From Solanum dulcamara (Eukaryota; Streptophyta; Magnoliopsida; Solanales; Solanaceae), in NCBI RefSeq assembly GCF_947179165.1, contig NC_077238.1:59787257-59851256 (forward strand): a stretch of DNA of 64,000 bases. The letters run 5' to 3'. Below, one piece after another: positions 36,246 to 47,562 of the stretch (its first letter is position 1; the number at the start of each line of letters is the position of its first letter). The position numbers and the translations under genes are program-made. The notes under the pieces are model-generated. The model did no database searches and was not told where the DNA came from. It worked only from the letters and a program-made list of their open reading frames with translations.

Positions 36246-36463
36246 AAAATCAAAACCAGAAAGAGGATGATCGGGGAACTGAAGAGAACATAAAATACAA
36301 GTATTTGCACCTGTAACTGATATTTACAGGTAACCCTGATTCCTGAAACACGTATATGAAGTATTGGTATGAAAGTACATGTTAAGAAAATAGCAAAGAA
36401 TCTCCCTACGATTTGTATAAGGTGCTAAGAGAAGTTTTATCTAACATTCGGGGACGAATATTC

Positions 36464-36478
36464 TAAAGAGGGAAAGGA
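36464..36478 (+). other. polypurine tract of element D
   Basis: Purine run 'aaagagggaaagga' immediately before the 3' LTR start, the expected primer for plus-strand synthesis. Confidence 0.8.
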
Positions 36479-39400
36479 TGTTACACCCCACTCTTTTTAA
36501 ACTCGGAATGTCTCACAAGTTCCTTGGACATTATCATGTGAAACGGATACGCTACAACACTATCAAACGGCTCTAAGGAAGGGAGAATGGGACACCCCGT
36601 GGTAGGAAAGATTGGAAATAGGGCCAAGAGAAGTCGGAAGGAGTTGGAGGCCAAGTAACGAGTCGTAGGACTCGACTTATCTATGTAAACTACTAAGTTA
36701 GAAGTCGTACATGCGTGAGTTACTTGATTACATACCAAGCTTGCGTAGCAAGGATTTCATAGGCTCTTAAAGTGAGACGAGATTACGAACCCACGAGGAA
36801 AAGAAAAAAAAATTGCGGGGCAGCCAATGGGAGGGTGACACATGGCAGCACCTAAGCAGGCAGGTGACCACCTGCTTGGGGTCAAGTAGGTGACCGACCT
36901 GCTTGGGGGAGGTGGCCCCCACTGCCACGTGGCAGCCCCTCCTTGAACATGTAGGTGTGGTGGCCCAATAGGAGCTGGACACGTATCACCTCTTGGGGAT
37001 GACACGTGTCACACCCTAAAGCCACATATACATGTTGATATATATCATATACTTCAGTTGTTCATCAAAAGAACATCAGCCAACATAGAGAAAAAAAATG
37101 TGAGAAAGAGAGATAGGGAGGCAGCCATGGCATTTGAAGTTTAAAGGTAAGTTTCTCAATTTTCTCTCCGTGAATTAATTATATACGACGTTCCTAAAAT
37201 ACGTGGAGGTGTATATATGTTTATTACGATGCTTACGAATCTATACTTTCAGTTCTACACTTGTAAAACTAAGAGAAACTTAAAGAGAAAACGCTAGTTA
37301 ATAAACCCGTTTTTGGAAGGGACAGTGATTAGTAATATTGGTATAACTTCTTGTGTATAGCTTAGTTTTGTCTGATTCAATATGTTTTGGAAGGGTATTT
37401 CATATTTGTATAACTTTCATTTAGACTCCAAAATCCATTTTTACTTTTATCAGCTCGAAAAAGGGTAATGAAGTGTAGAGGAGGTACTGCCCAGATTTTG
37501 GTTTTGGAAATCTTACACGGACTACTATTGGTGTTTCGATTATATATTTTCGTACAAAATTGTTGTAGGGGTAATTCAAAATTGTTTGCGACCTTGATAC
37601 ACATGTCTATAACTTTCATTGGGGACACAAATCTATTTCCCTCAATTACCCCTCCAAAACTAAGCGACAATATAAGATAGTGGGCTGTCCAGATTTCACA
37701 TTTTCAATAGTTTTGGCGAGTTTGACAAGTTTAACGTAAGGTAAGACATTTCCTTTTAAATTGGAGTTTATGGTATTTTTATATGGTGTATTACACCCCT
37801 TGTATGCTGCTGGAAGTTTAAGAATGTCGTAGAAATGCTCGATGTTCGAAATAAACTAAATTGGAATCGCTATAGTTAAATTGTCGTCGAAGGATAGTGT
37901 TGTTCGTGTGAGGTGCTGCTGCAGGGGTTTGATGTGTTGTTGCAGGGCCTAAATATGTTCTAATATGGTTTAGGGTGCTGCTAGTTGAATCCACATGACC
38001 CCTGGTTGCGTATAATGAAAGGCGTTACAAAATAAAGACTAGACGCCCTATTATGCTACCGTATCTTTGAATAAGTCGTTTGGAGTTTATGTTGTATATT
38101 GTTGGTCCAAATTGATGCAGGTTGTTGTTGTTGGTTGGATGTAGGTCTTAGGGACCTAATTGGAAATTTGGATAGGGCACATTATAGGGGAGGTGCTGCC
38201 CAATTTTCGTCGACGCCTTAGCGAATAACAGAACTAGTCGGGGAAACGACTAAGGAAATAGATTCCATTAATACTAAGATGTAACCTAGGGTGATGGAAA
38301 GTAAAAGGCGTTGATATTCATACTACTTTCATGTTGAATAGGTTCAAAGGACGGCGAGGCAAGCAGGATAAAGAATAATTCAGACAAGGTATGTAAAGCT
38401 TTCTCTTAGCATGTTTTGGTATAAGTTCGTACAGCTATCTTTCTTTCCTTTTGGCAATGTTTAGCGTTAAGTGAATTGTACATAAAGTGCGGGGATAATT
38501 TCATTCCCAGAATTCCGAGTACGCCTCATAACCCCTATCCACTGTTCAGTATTAGAGTTCCTGTGAAGATTAAGTATTGCCTAGTAGGGCTTCTATGTGT
38601 CAGAATATAATGTATGGGAAGCTATCTCTCATTTTCATTAAGATGTATTTGATACAAAAATGAGGTTACAATGCCATAATGGTTCACTGAGCCCCGTAAA
38701 GGGCCGGGTACGAAATATGTATATGAAGATCACCTGAAGGAAAGTACAGACTATATAGAGCTTATTCTCTTTCTTATTGTGGGGCATGTCCTTGTCTTAG
38801 TTGTAAGTTGAATCTGATCTGAACTCCGAGGTAACTCCATTCTTAAACATCTCTTAATTACTTCTGAATATTAAACTCCTATAGTAGTTGAACTACTTTC
38901 CCTGGAAACTTTTATACGTTAAAGAGGTAACAAATGTACAGGCTCTACAACCTAAGAACTATAAGGTAATAAGTGTTTCTGATTCCATAAATGATTTAGC
39001 CCTATGTTAATACATGTCCAGGGTCTCCGTGATTACTTTTGAGACAACCCATAATGGCATTTAAGGGACACTCGAGATGACTACACCATTACTCGGGTTC
39101 TCAAATAAAAGCTTAACTTTCTTATTCTGTCGAAACTCTGATAATGATTTAAATTGCATATAGTTACTCACTACTCTACTCGTGTATATTATAACACTTC
39201 TTTCCCTGAGTTCTGGGCCAGGATATGTTCTCGTGCACTGTTCACTGCATTATTCCCTGAGTCCCTCAATATAGGGCCAGGATACGTGTATAGATATATG
39301 ATGATGTGTTGTAATAAGGTGGTAATGGCACTGGGGCCATGATGGTTTTACAGAGGTGATTCATCAGACCCCCTAAAGGGCCGGCTATATGATATGACTC

Positions 39401-40045
39401 GAATATGCATGTTTTTGTAATTCACAAACTACAGGTACAGGTTTCTGAATTGATATCTTATCCCCTGTTTCTCTATCTCAGATATGCTTCTAGTTGTATT
39501 ATATTATGTTTTACATACTCAGTACATATATCGTACTGACCCCCTTTCTCGGGGGGGGCTGCATTCATGCCCGCAGGTACAGATATAGATTTTAGGAGTC
39601 CGTCATCTTAGGATTCCATGCAGCTCAGTTGGAAGAGGCTCCATTGTATCGGGGCCTAGTTTTTGATACTGTCCACGGATGTATAAAAATTATTTCATCC
39701 ATTCAGGGGTACGGTGGGGGCCCTGTCCCGCTATATGTTGTCATTTATATGTTTAGAGGTCTGCAGACATGTATATGTGGGTTGTATATGTCAGTTTGGT
39801 TCAGCTGGGTCTATATGATATATTGTACATGTTGTTATGTTATGGCAGCCTTGTCGGCTGGTGTGCTCTGTCATGTTGTGATACAAACAAAAAGGGCTAC
39901 AGGTATATGTAAATATTATCGCCTAGTGGGGCTCTGTTACATGATATTATTTTATTTACAGTTCAATGTGACCACAACTGATAGATATGTGTACGGGGGG
40001 TCCAAGTCGGACCCCAATCGCGACCTATGGGGTTGGGTCGTGACA
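36479..40045 (+). repeat. 3' LTR of element D
   Basis: 3.57 kb from TGTTACACCCC to 'gggtcgtgaca'. Matches the 5' LTR except for the extra 120-bp unit there and scattered differences, many of them transitions. Small open frames (37468-37680, 39629-40060) also occur in the other LTR with changes and are not genes. Confidence 0.92.
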
Positions 40046-40337
40046 CTGTTGAGGAGCTGAAGGAGCATGGGCTTCGTTAGCATTGTTCCCTCTCAGTAAA
40101 GGTGGGCTTTTTGGAGGCATTTTTCTGAAAATCGCAAAGGACAATCGTAGGGAAAGGAAGTCTTGTAACAAACTCTATCGCACCACATATATCATGAAAG
40201 AAGTGAGGGTTCCTAAAACGTCCTATAGCCTCCTATTCATAGATGCGGCGCACTTTATATTCTTGAATAAGACTCTACGTGATGCGGTATATTGGACACC
40301 CTAGGACATCTTAAACCTTGTGCTTTGATACTACATT
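40046..40337 (-). pseudogene. internal A: gag 5' end, separated by element D
   Basis: Continuation of internal A on the far side of element D. The gag start ATG is at 40120-40118 on the - strand and begins MPPKSPPLLRGNN. The same position in internal B is ATA. The degraded primer site 'ctttgatactacatttg' lies at 40324-40339, next to the LTR-M end. Confidence 0.85.
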
Positions 40338-42574
40338 TGTCATGACCCGACATAGGGCCTAGTCCTAACACGATAATCGAAACCCTAAAGGGCTCAAATC
40401 AAGCCTCTTGACATATCATAAAGTATGCATAGGGCAAAATAAATCCAGAAATTAACATGTGAAGATTCTAATCATGAATCATAAAAGAAGAATGTAACTT
40501 GACGGCATAGACTCAATAACATTTTTCCAACTAATGCCTCTACTAACTAAGAAGGGCGGGGGCAAAGTCATATCCCTAGCTCACCCCCAAAACTACTCAT
40601 AAAGAAAACTTAAACAACTCGATTTCTACTCCTCGATAGATGAGTACTCACCAAAACTTTGCTGCACTGGAAGCTCACAAGCCACGTGAACGAGTGTGAC
40701 ACTCAACCTTAATCCCTACATTATGAGACAATATAGGCAATAAATATGTGTTAGTACGTTCGAATGTACTAAGTATGTGGTCATGACATGTAATATAAAT
40801 CAAAAATACAACGATCGAGAATGTACATAGTAAAGAAGATTGGTAAAGTCATGAGGACAACATGATGATCAAAGAATTAAAAGGACACAGTTGAAAATCA
40901 TAGAAATACATGATGAGCATATACATATGTGAGATAGGAGCCATAACCAACAATAAGACTGTAAGAGCTATAACATGGAATCCCGTTGTCTTCCCATACA
41001 ACGAAGAAAAAGAGGAATCTACTTGCTAAGGTAGACTTTACCCCGTTAGGTGGGTCATGTACATAATCTATATGTGGATCCACTTGCTAGGCCACGAAGG
41101 CAACCTATGGTGGCACGTAGTTTAAGTAATAAGAGGCTACTATTAAGTCTTTTAGTAGGGCCCCCACCTCCCCACCTCAAGTTCATTCGATGCTAAGTCA
41201 AATTCCACGAAATACATACATAGAACAGAAATCATAATGAACATATATCATAGTCATGATCATAGGTTTGAAAATCATAAAGTATCTCATTTCATAACAT
41301 AATTGCAATGTTAGAACTGACCTTTCATCATTACAAATCATACTTGCATAAATCTTACCATGAGGTTCCTAAGTCACCATATAGGGACCTAAGTCACCTT
41401 TCTTCCATAACTTGCATGAATATCATAATTTGATCATAATTGAAATCCGTAGTCATGATTCATACTTGAATATAGAAGAAAAACTTGAATACATAATTAA
41501 TTTGATTGAAAACCATAGAATACTTTGAAATCGTTGAACTTCATACTCATACTTCATGTAATTCATCATTGAAAACAGCTTCATGCATGGGCATTCACAA
41601 TTAAAATCATGTAATTTATATAGAAACATACTTATAATGATCATTAGTAATGATTAAAAATGAAATTGAAATAACCCAACAAAATTCATCAAAATTAAAG
41701 TTTAAAAGTGATGAGATTTCATGAGATTTTTGAAGTATACCTTGGACTCCATGAGTGGAAGGGACTCATGAATCAATCCACACATACCTTGATAGAAATT
41801 GGACTTGAATTTGAGAAAGGAGTCTTGATCTTGAAGAAACCCTAACCCAAATCTTGATGAAGATGATGAACCCTTGAGAAACCTTGGGAGAGAAATATAG
41901 AATTTGTTTGGGAAATAATGAGAGGATAAAAAGAGATTAGGAGTATTTAGGACATAATACTTAATGAATCTAATCCTTAAAAGCGTCCACATACATTACT
42001 AGAATATAGGGAAAAAGACCAAACTATCCTTCATAAATCTTGAGTTGGACATCCCTAAAATAAGGTTCTACGAATCGTAGAAGCAGTGACGAGTCGTAGG
42101 AATAACTCTTCCTGCGGGCCTTGAGAAAGACTTGAAAAACAAGTCTCTGAAGTTTTGTTACGAGTCATGTCTACGACTTATTTTCACTTCTACGAGTCAT
42201 CGATTGGACTCATCTTGCAGATCTGATGGATCCCTAAAATAAGGGCCTCTGATCTTTAGTTATGACTCGTAGTCTTCGTAATGAGTCATGAAAACCACTC
42301 GTCTTGCAGTTCTAAGAAACCTGCAAGTTGAAAGTCTCTGAAGTTTCACCATGACTCATTTTTACGAGTCGTATTTGTTCCTATGAGATGTCAAGTGACT
42401 CATCAACCTTGATCTCATCTTAGTAAATTTCCACCTTTTTAGTTATTCCTCAACGAGTCGAGTTTACGACCCATAATAACTTAAGTAAGTCATGGACTAA
42501 CTGATAGGACTGGGTCAGTTCAATTTTTTTGATATTTTACTTTCTTTTGACTTTTCATTCTACGGGATATTACA
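40338..42574 (-). repeat. LTR-M, shared middle LTR
   Basis: 2.24 kb; on the - strand it begins TGTAATATCCCG and ends TCATGACA. It serves both internal regions. It is about 88-90% like LTR-R over most of its length, but nearly identical to it at about 41699-42003 (two mismatches by eye). Dense TACGAGTCGTA/TGAGTCA-type motifs occupy 42070-42500. The 96-codon open frame at 41702-41992 falls in the near-identical patch and is not considered a gene. Confidence 0.92.
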
Positions 42575-43371
42575 ATATGTCCACCTTGAGAATATTCATT
42601 CTCGAATAAGATTAACTTAGCATATAAAAGATGTGGAACGAGAACTAGCAACCCAAAATGAATACGATGACAAACATAAACCATGAGATTCTCAATCATA
42701 ACATAAATCATGAATTTTAAATCAACTTCCATGAACATGCAAGCATATGAATAACAAGTGAAATTGAAACGTAGGAGTTTAGTCGATTCGATCATGAACA
42801 ACTTAGTACCTTTAGGCTTGAGTGGAATGAAAGAGATACGGATAACTTTTTATCATGTCTGCTTCCATTTCCCATGTAGAGTGCTCTACTTGTTGATATT
42901 TTCACAACACTTTCACGGACGCAACATCTTTATTCCTTAATATTTTCACTTGTCGGTGTAAGATTTCCACTGGAACCTTATCATATGTCAAATTTTCTTA
43001 AATGTTCAAGATTTCCATTGGCATAATAGAGTTTTTATCTCCCACTAACTTCCTCACCATTGACATATAAAATATCGGATGAACCATAGCAAACTCAAAT
43101 GGCAAATCTAACTCATATGCCACTTTACCAACACATTTCACTATTCGATAGGGTCCTACGTATCTAGGACTCAACATCCCCTTCTTACCAAAATGCATTA
43201 CACCCTTCATAGGTGAAACATTCAAATATACCCAATCATTCACATCGAATTCAACCTCTCTTCTTCTAATGTCCGAATAGGACTTTTAACATCATCGAGC
43301 CATCTTTAATCATTCTCTTATGAGCCTTACTTTTTCCAATGCATCAACTACTAAGTCAAGACCAATCAATG
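42575..43371 (-). pseudogene. internal B: integrase C-terminus, chromodomain-type tail and 3' spacer
   Basis: On the - strand 'NDWVYLNVSPMKGVMHFG' and 'VGPYRIVKCVGKVAYELDLP' (43243-43100) mark the integrase C-terminal region, with 'EILN' and a broken tail downstream. The spacer toward LTR-M contains no polypurine tract as clear as those of C and D. Confidence 0.8.
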
Positions 43372-43869
43372 TCATGTCACCCATTTAAAACCATTCCATT
43401 GGGGACCTACATCTTCTTCCAATAAGGTTTCAAAATGAGCCATTTGGATGCTAGAGTGATAACTATTATTATAGGCAAACTTAGTCAATAGCAAATGTTC
43501 ATCCCAACTTCCTTTAAAATCAATGACACATTCCCTCAACATATCCTCCAAAGTTTTGATCATTTTTTTGGCTTGTCCATCGGTTTGAGAATGGAAAGTG
43601 GTACTTAGCTTAACTTTTGTACCAAGACCTTCTTGAAATGACTTCCAAAAATGTGAACTGAATTGAGTACCTCTATTGGATATAATCGGCAAAGGAACAC
43701 CATGAAGCTTCACAAGTTCATGAATGTACAACTTAGCGTAGTCTTCAGCACCATAGGAAGTCTTAACCGGTAGAAAATGTGTTGACTTAGTCATTTGATC
43801 CACAATAACCCATATAGAATCATATTTCCTTCTAGTACGTGGCAAACCCATTATAAAGTCCATATTCAC
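43372..43869 (-). pseudogene. internal B: integrase core with two lost catalytic residues
   Basis: On the - strand the frame shows 'NMDFIMGLPRTRRKYDSIWV' (first Asp kept), 'ISNRGTQFSSHFWKSF' and 'SQTDGQAKKMIKTLEDML'. In this family the second motif is SDRGTQF and the third GQAER, so the second catalytic Asp is Asn and the catalytic Glu is Lys here. Element C keeps both. The protein would be catalytically dead even without the frameshifts around it. Confidence 0.88.
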
Positions 43870-43907
43870 ATCTTCCCACTTTCAAGTAAGAATTTCAATG
43901 TCTTGAG

Positions 43908-44958
43908 CTAAACCTCTTGATTTTTGATGTCCAGCTTCACTTGTTGGCAGTTAGGATACTTAGACATGAACTCCTCTATGTCCTTCTTCATGTCATTCCA
44001 CCAATATACTTCCCTCAAATCACGATACATCTTGGTGGATCCTAGATGAATTGAATACCGAGAACTATGGGCCTCAGTCAATATCAACTCTTTTATCCTA
44101 TCAACATTAGGAATACACAAGCGACCATGGTAACATAGTACCCCATGTCCCCCTAAGGAGAAAGCCTCAATGGATTTTTTGGCAACCAACTTCTTCAAGT
44201 CAACAAACACCAGATCATTGTCTTGTCTGGCCTTACCATCCTCCACAAGAGATGATTCTAAGACATTATCTACAAGAATACCTCCATCATTGAAATCAAA
44301 AAAATGCACTCCTAAACGTGACAACCTATGGACATCTTTAACCAACTCCCTCTTACCTTCCTCAACATATGCAACACTATCCATGGATAATCGACTAAGA
44401 ACATCGGCTACAACGTTTGACTTGCTCAGATGGTACAACATACTATGTCATAATCCTTTAGAAGTTCAACCTAAGGTTCAAGTACCTTTGGCTAAACACG
44501 TATTGTAAGATTTTGTGGTTGGTAAACACATCAATATGTACCCCATAAAGATAATGATGCCAAGTTTTGAAGGCAAACACAACCACCGTAGTTCAAGATC
44601 ATGGGTTAGATAGTTTCTTTCATGCACTTTAAGTTGCCTAGAAGCATAGGTTATAACCTTCTCACGTTGCATCAGAACACAACCAAAACCAACAAATGAG
44701 GCATCACAATAAATAACAAACTCATCCACATCATTGGACAATGCCAAAAAATGAGTCGACATAAGACGATCCTTTAATATTTGGAAGGTCTTCTCACATG
44801 CTTTCGACCATTGAAATTCACCTTTTTTGTGTCAACTTAGTCAAAGGCGAATAAATAGATGAAAACTCTTCAACAAACCTCCTATAATATTCGGCTAAGC
44901 CCAAAAAGCTTCAAATATCTGAAGGAAATAATGGTCTAGGCCAATTCTTTACCGGCTC
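43908..44958 (-). pseudogene. internal B: RNase H and integrase zinc-binding region
   Basis: RNase H removes the RNA strand during cDNA synthesis. The - strand frames 44762-44478 and 44441-43908 show '[17 protein letters not shown]', 'SNVVADVLSRLSM', then the integrase HHCC region ('HSSRYSIHLGSTKMYRDLRE' and 'EEFMSKYPNCQQVK'). A frameshift near 44450-44600 separates the pieces. Confidence 0.85.
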
Positions 44959-45825
44959 TATTTTCTTTGGATTAACCTTAATCCCATCACCGGACACCAC
45001 ATGTCCAAGAAATGCAACTTCCCTTGGCAAAATTCACACTTACTAAACTTGACAAATAGTTGCTTATCCCTCAATGTTTTCAGCACAATTCTCAAATGAC
45101 CCATATGATCCTCCTCATCCCGAGAGTTAATCAAAATGTCATCAATAAACACCACCACAAACATATCCAAATATGGTTTGAAAGTACGATTCATCAAATC
45201 CATGAAAATAGCGGGAGAATTAGTCAACCCAGATGACATAACTATAAATTTAAAATGACTATACCTTGTCTGAAATGCCATTTTGGGAATATCACACTTC
45301 CTTACCTTTAGTTGGTGATAACCGGAACGGAGATCAATCTTTGAGAAGTAACTTGCCCCTTGCAATTGATCAAAAAAATCATCTATCTTTGGAATTGGAT
45401 ACTTATTCTTTATGGTGACCTTATTCAATTGCCGGTAATCTAACACATTTAGTGTGACCCATCTTTCTTCCTAACAAATAATACGGGAGCACCCCATGGC
45501 GATATACTTGTCTTTATAAAGCCTTATCCAACAAATCCTTCAATTGCTCTTTCAACTCCTTAAGTTCCGTCAGAACCACATGGTAAGGAGGAATAGAAAA
45601 AGGTTGAGTATTGAGAAAGAGATCTATGCCAAAGTCAATTTCCCTTTCGACAGGAACACTAGGCAAATCATCAAAAAATACATCGAAAAACTCATTAACT
45701 ATAGGGACCAACTCAAGAGTAGAAGTTTCAGAATTAACATTCTTAACTTGCACAATATTATAAATGCACCCTTTACAAATCATTTTTCGGGCCTTAAGAC
45801 ATGAGATGGATCGATCCTTAACCAC
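44958..45825 (-). pseudogene. internal B: reverse transcriptase
   Basis: On the - strand the lead-in (45825-45514) ends in '[20 protein letters not shown]'. After a break, 45446-44958 carries '[15 protein letters not shown]' (motif A Asp), '[16 protein letters not shown]' and 'VFIDDILI' (DD box). Just past '[14 protein letters not shown]' the frame is shifted relative to the expected '[11 protein letters not shown]'. The same shift is present in internal A at the corresponding position, so it predates their separation. Confidence 0.88.
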
Positions 45826-47562
45826 TGAATCATTACCCTTCCCTTCAAGAGTAGGCTCATTAGGAAATTGAAACTTGACCCTACGGTTCTATAATCAATA
45901 GATGCATAAGCGACATATAACCATTGCATACAAAGAATGATGTCAAAATCGGTCATGTCTAGTTCAACCAGATCACATGGAATAACTTTGTGCAAGACAG
46001 ACACAGGATAATTTCTATAATGTCTCTTGGCTAATACTGAATCACCAACTAGAGTAAGCCGAAAAAGGTTCTAATAACACTTTAGGGCACACATCAAATC
46101 TCATAGCAAGGTAAGAAGTAACAAAAGACAAGTTGGCACCTGGATCAAGCAATGCATAAACATCATAGTTAAAGACCCGTAACATACCTGTGACCACATC
46201 GGGAGTCTCATCCATAACTTGCCTAGCATGAAGATCTAGAATCGGTTGTTGTGTTGGCCACACTTAGGTTGAGCTTGGGTGCCTTTTGCACTTTGCCTTC
46301 TTGTGGATAATATTCTCCACCTTTGTTGGAAACATAAGGGAACTCGGATTGCTTATAGTCCATCTTGCCACATCCATAGAAAGCACTCATTCCCATCAAG
46401 AATTTCCCTCCATGATTTTTTTCATACTTTGCACACTTAGGAAAAAAAGGTTTACTCGCATTCACACCTCTTCTCTTTGAACTTTAGGGTATGTCACCCT
46501 ATCCTTAGAAAACTTCCTCCCCGAACCTTGGACTTGTTGAAAGTAGACACTAATTCAACCACCGGTCCTAGCATTGGAGAACCCACCTTTATACCGATCC
46601 CTCTTAGAATCCATCATTCTCATCTCTTTGAGCTTTTCTCCTTTAATATTTTTGGCGAAAGTCATTAACTGAGATATTTCCATCTCCTTAACAAGCATAG
46701 TAGTACAACATTCTTTAGCAACCAAGTCGAACACCCCCGATATGAATTGACTCATTTGACCACATAGATCAGCAATCAATGAGGGAGTATACTTGGATAG
46801 CTTAGTAAACTTGAGGGCATAATCCCTCATTCCCAAGTTGCCTTCTCGAAGGTTAATGAACTCCAACACTTTAGCTTCTCATAGCTCAACAGGGAAAAGG
46901 CGATCAAGGAAAGCAAGTTTGAAGTCTTTCCATTCAATAGAGCCTTCGTCTATTCTCTCCAAATTTCATTGAGTGTACCAAACTTGAGCAACACCCTTGA
47001 GTTGGTAAGCTTCTAACTCCACTTTCTCCTCCGAAGTCACCCCATGATACTTACTATTTTATAGACCTCATCAATGAATTCTTGGGGTCCTCATCGACTT
47101 TTGAAACATGGAACATGGGAGGGTTCATTAGTTTAAAATCCATTACTCTTGAGGCTGGAGTAGGAACATTAGGAGGAGCCGCAACCCTTTGGTTGGCCAC
47201 TACTTGGGCTAGGATGGTAAAAGCGGTCTGGAACTCCACATGAGTCACTTGATAGGGTAAAGGACCATTGCCTTGAGGAGTCGAAGGAGCTTGGGCTTCG
47301 TTAGCATTATTCCCTCTCAGCAAATGTGGTCTTCTTGGAGGTATTTTTCTTAAAATCGCAAAGGACAATCGTTAGGAAAAGAAAGTCTTAGAACACACTC
47401 TATCGCACCACATAGAAAATGAAAGAAGTGAGGGTTCATATAATATCCTATAGCCTCATATTCATAGATGTGGTGTGCTTTATATTCATGAATAAGACTC
47501 TACGTGATGTGGCATGTTGGACACCCTAGGACATCTTAAACCTTATATTCTGATACCAAGTT
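45826..47562 (-). pseudogene. internal B: gag, zinc knuckle and protease
   Basis: From the right: a primer site (about 47559-47550, TGGTATCAGA on the - strand); gag whose expected start ATG is ATA (47344-47342); 'VTHVEFQTAFTILAQVVANQ' in 47368-47054; capsid-type 'MLEFINLREGNLGMRDYALK' (46869-46555); a decayed knuckle ('FYGCGKMDYKQSEFP' in 46465-46223); and protease with 'ALLDPGANLSFV' (46263-46042) and 'DFDIILCMQWLY' (46004-45780). Frameshifts separate these blocks. Confidence 0.85.

Larger units (their letters stand above)
29224..40045 (+). mobile_element. element D: LARD-like non-autonomous Ty3 element with ~3.6-kb LTRs
   Basis: Two long direct repeats (29224-32907 and 36479-40045) begin TGTTACACCCC. 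They flank a ~3.57-kb interior with a primer site right after the 5' LTR and a polypurine tract right before the 3' LTR. Flanks show a 5-bp target duplication with one mismatch (ctatt at 29219-29223, ctgtt at 40046-40050). The element sits in internal A's gag; the uninterrupted site is seen in internal B near 47262. The interior has only a decayed integrase C-terminus. LTRs of several kb around a non-coding core fit the class called LARD. Mobilisation would need proteins from another Ty3 element. Confidence 0.9.

Noticed and set aside
39629..40060. 143-codon open frame at the end of element D's 3' LTR
   Set aside because: Within an LTR; the matching part of the 5' LTR (32500-32880) has interrupting changes.
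41702..41992. 96-codon open frame on the - strand, almost identical to one at 48936-49226
   Set aside because: Both lie inside LTRs in the near-identical patch, and the third LTR has many changes there. The conservation is explained by the recombination patch rather than by a gene.
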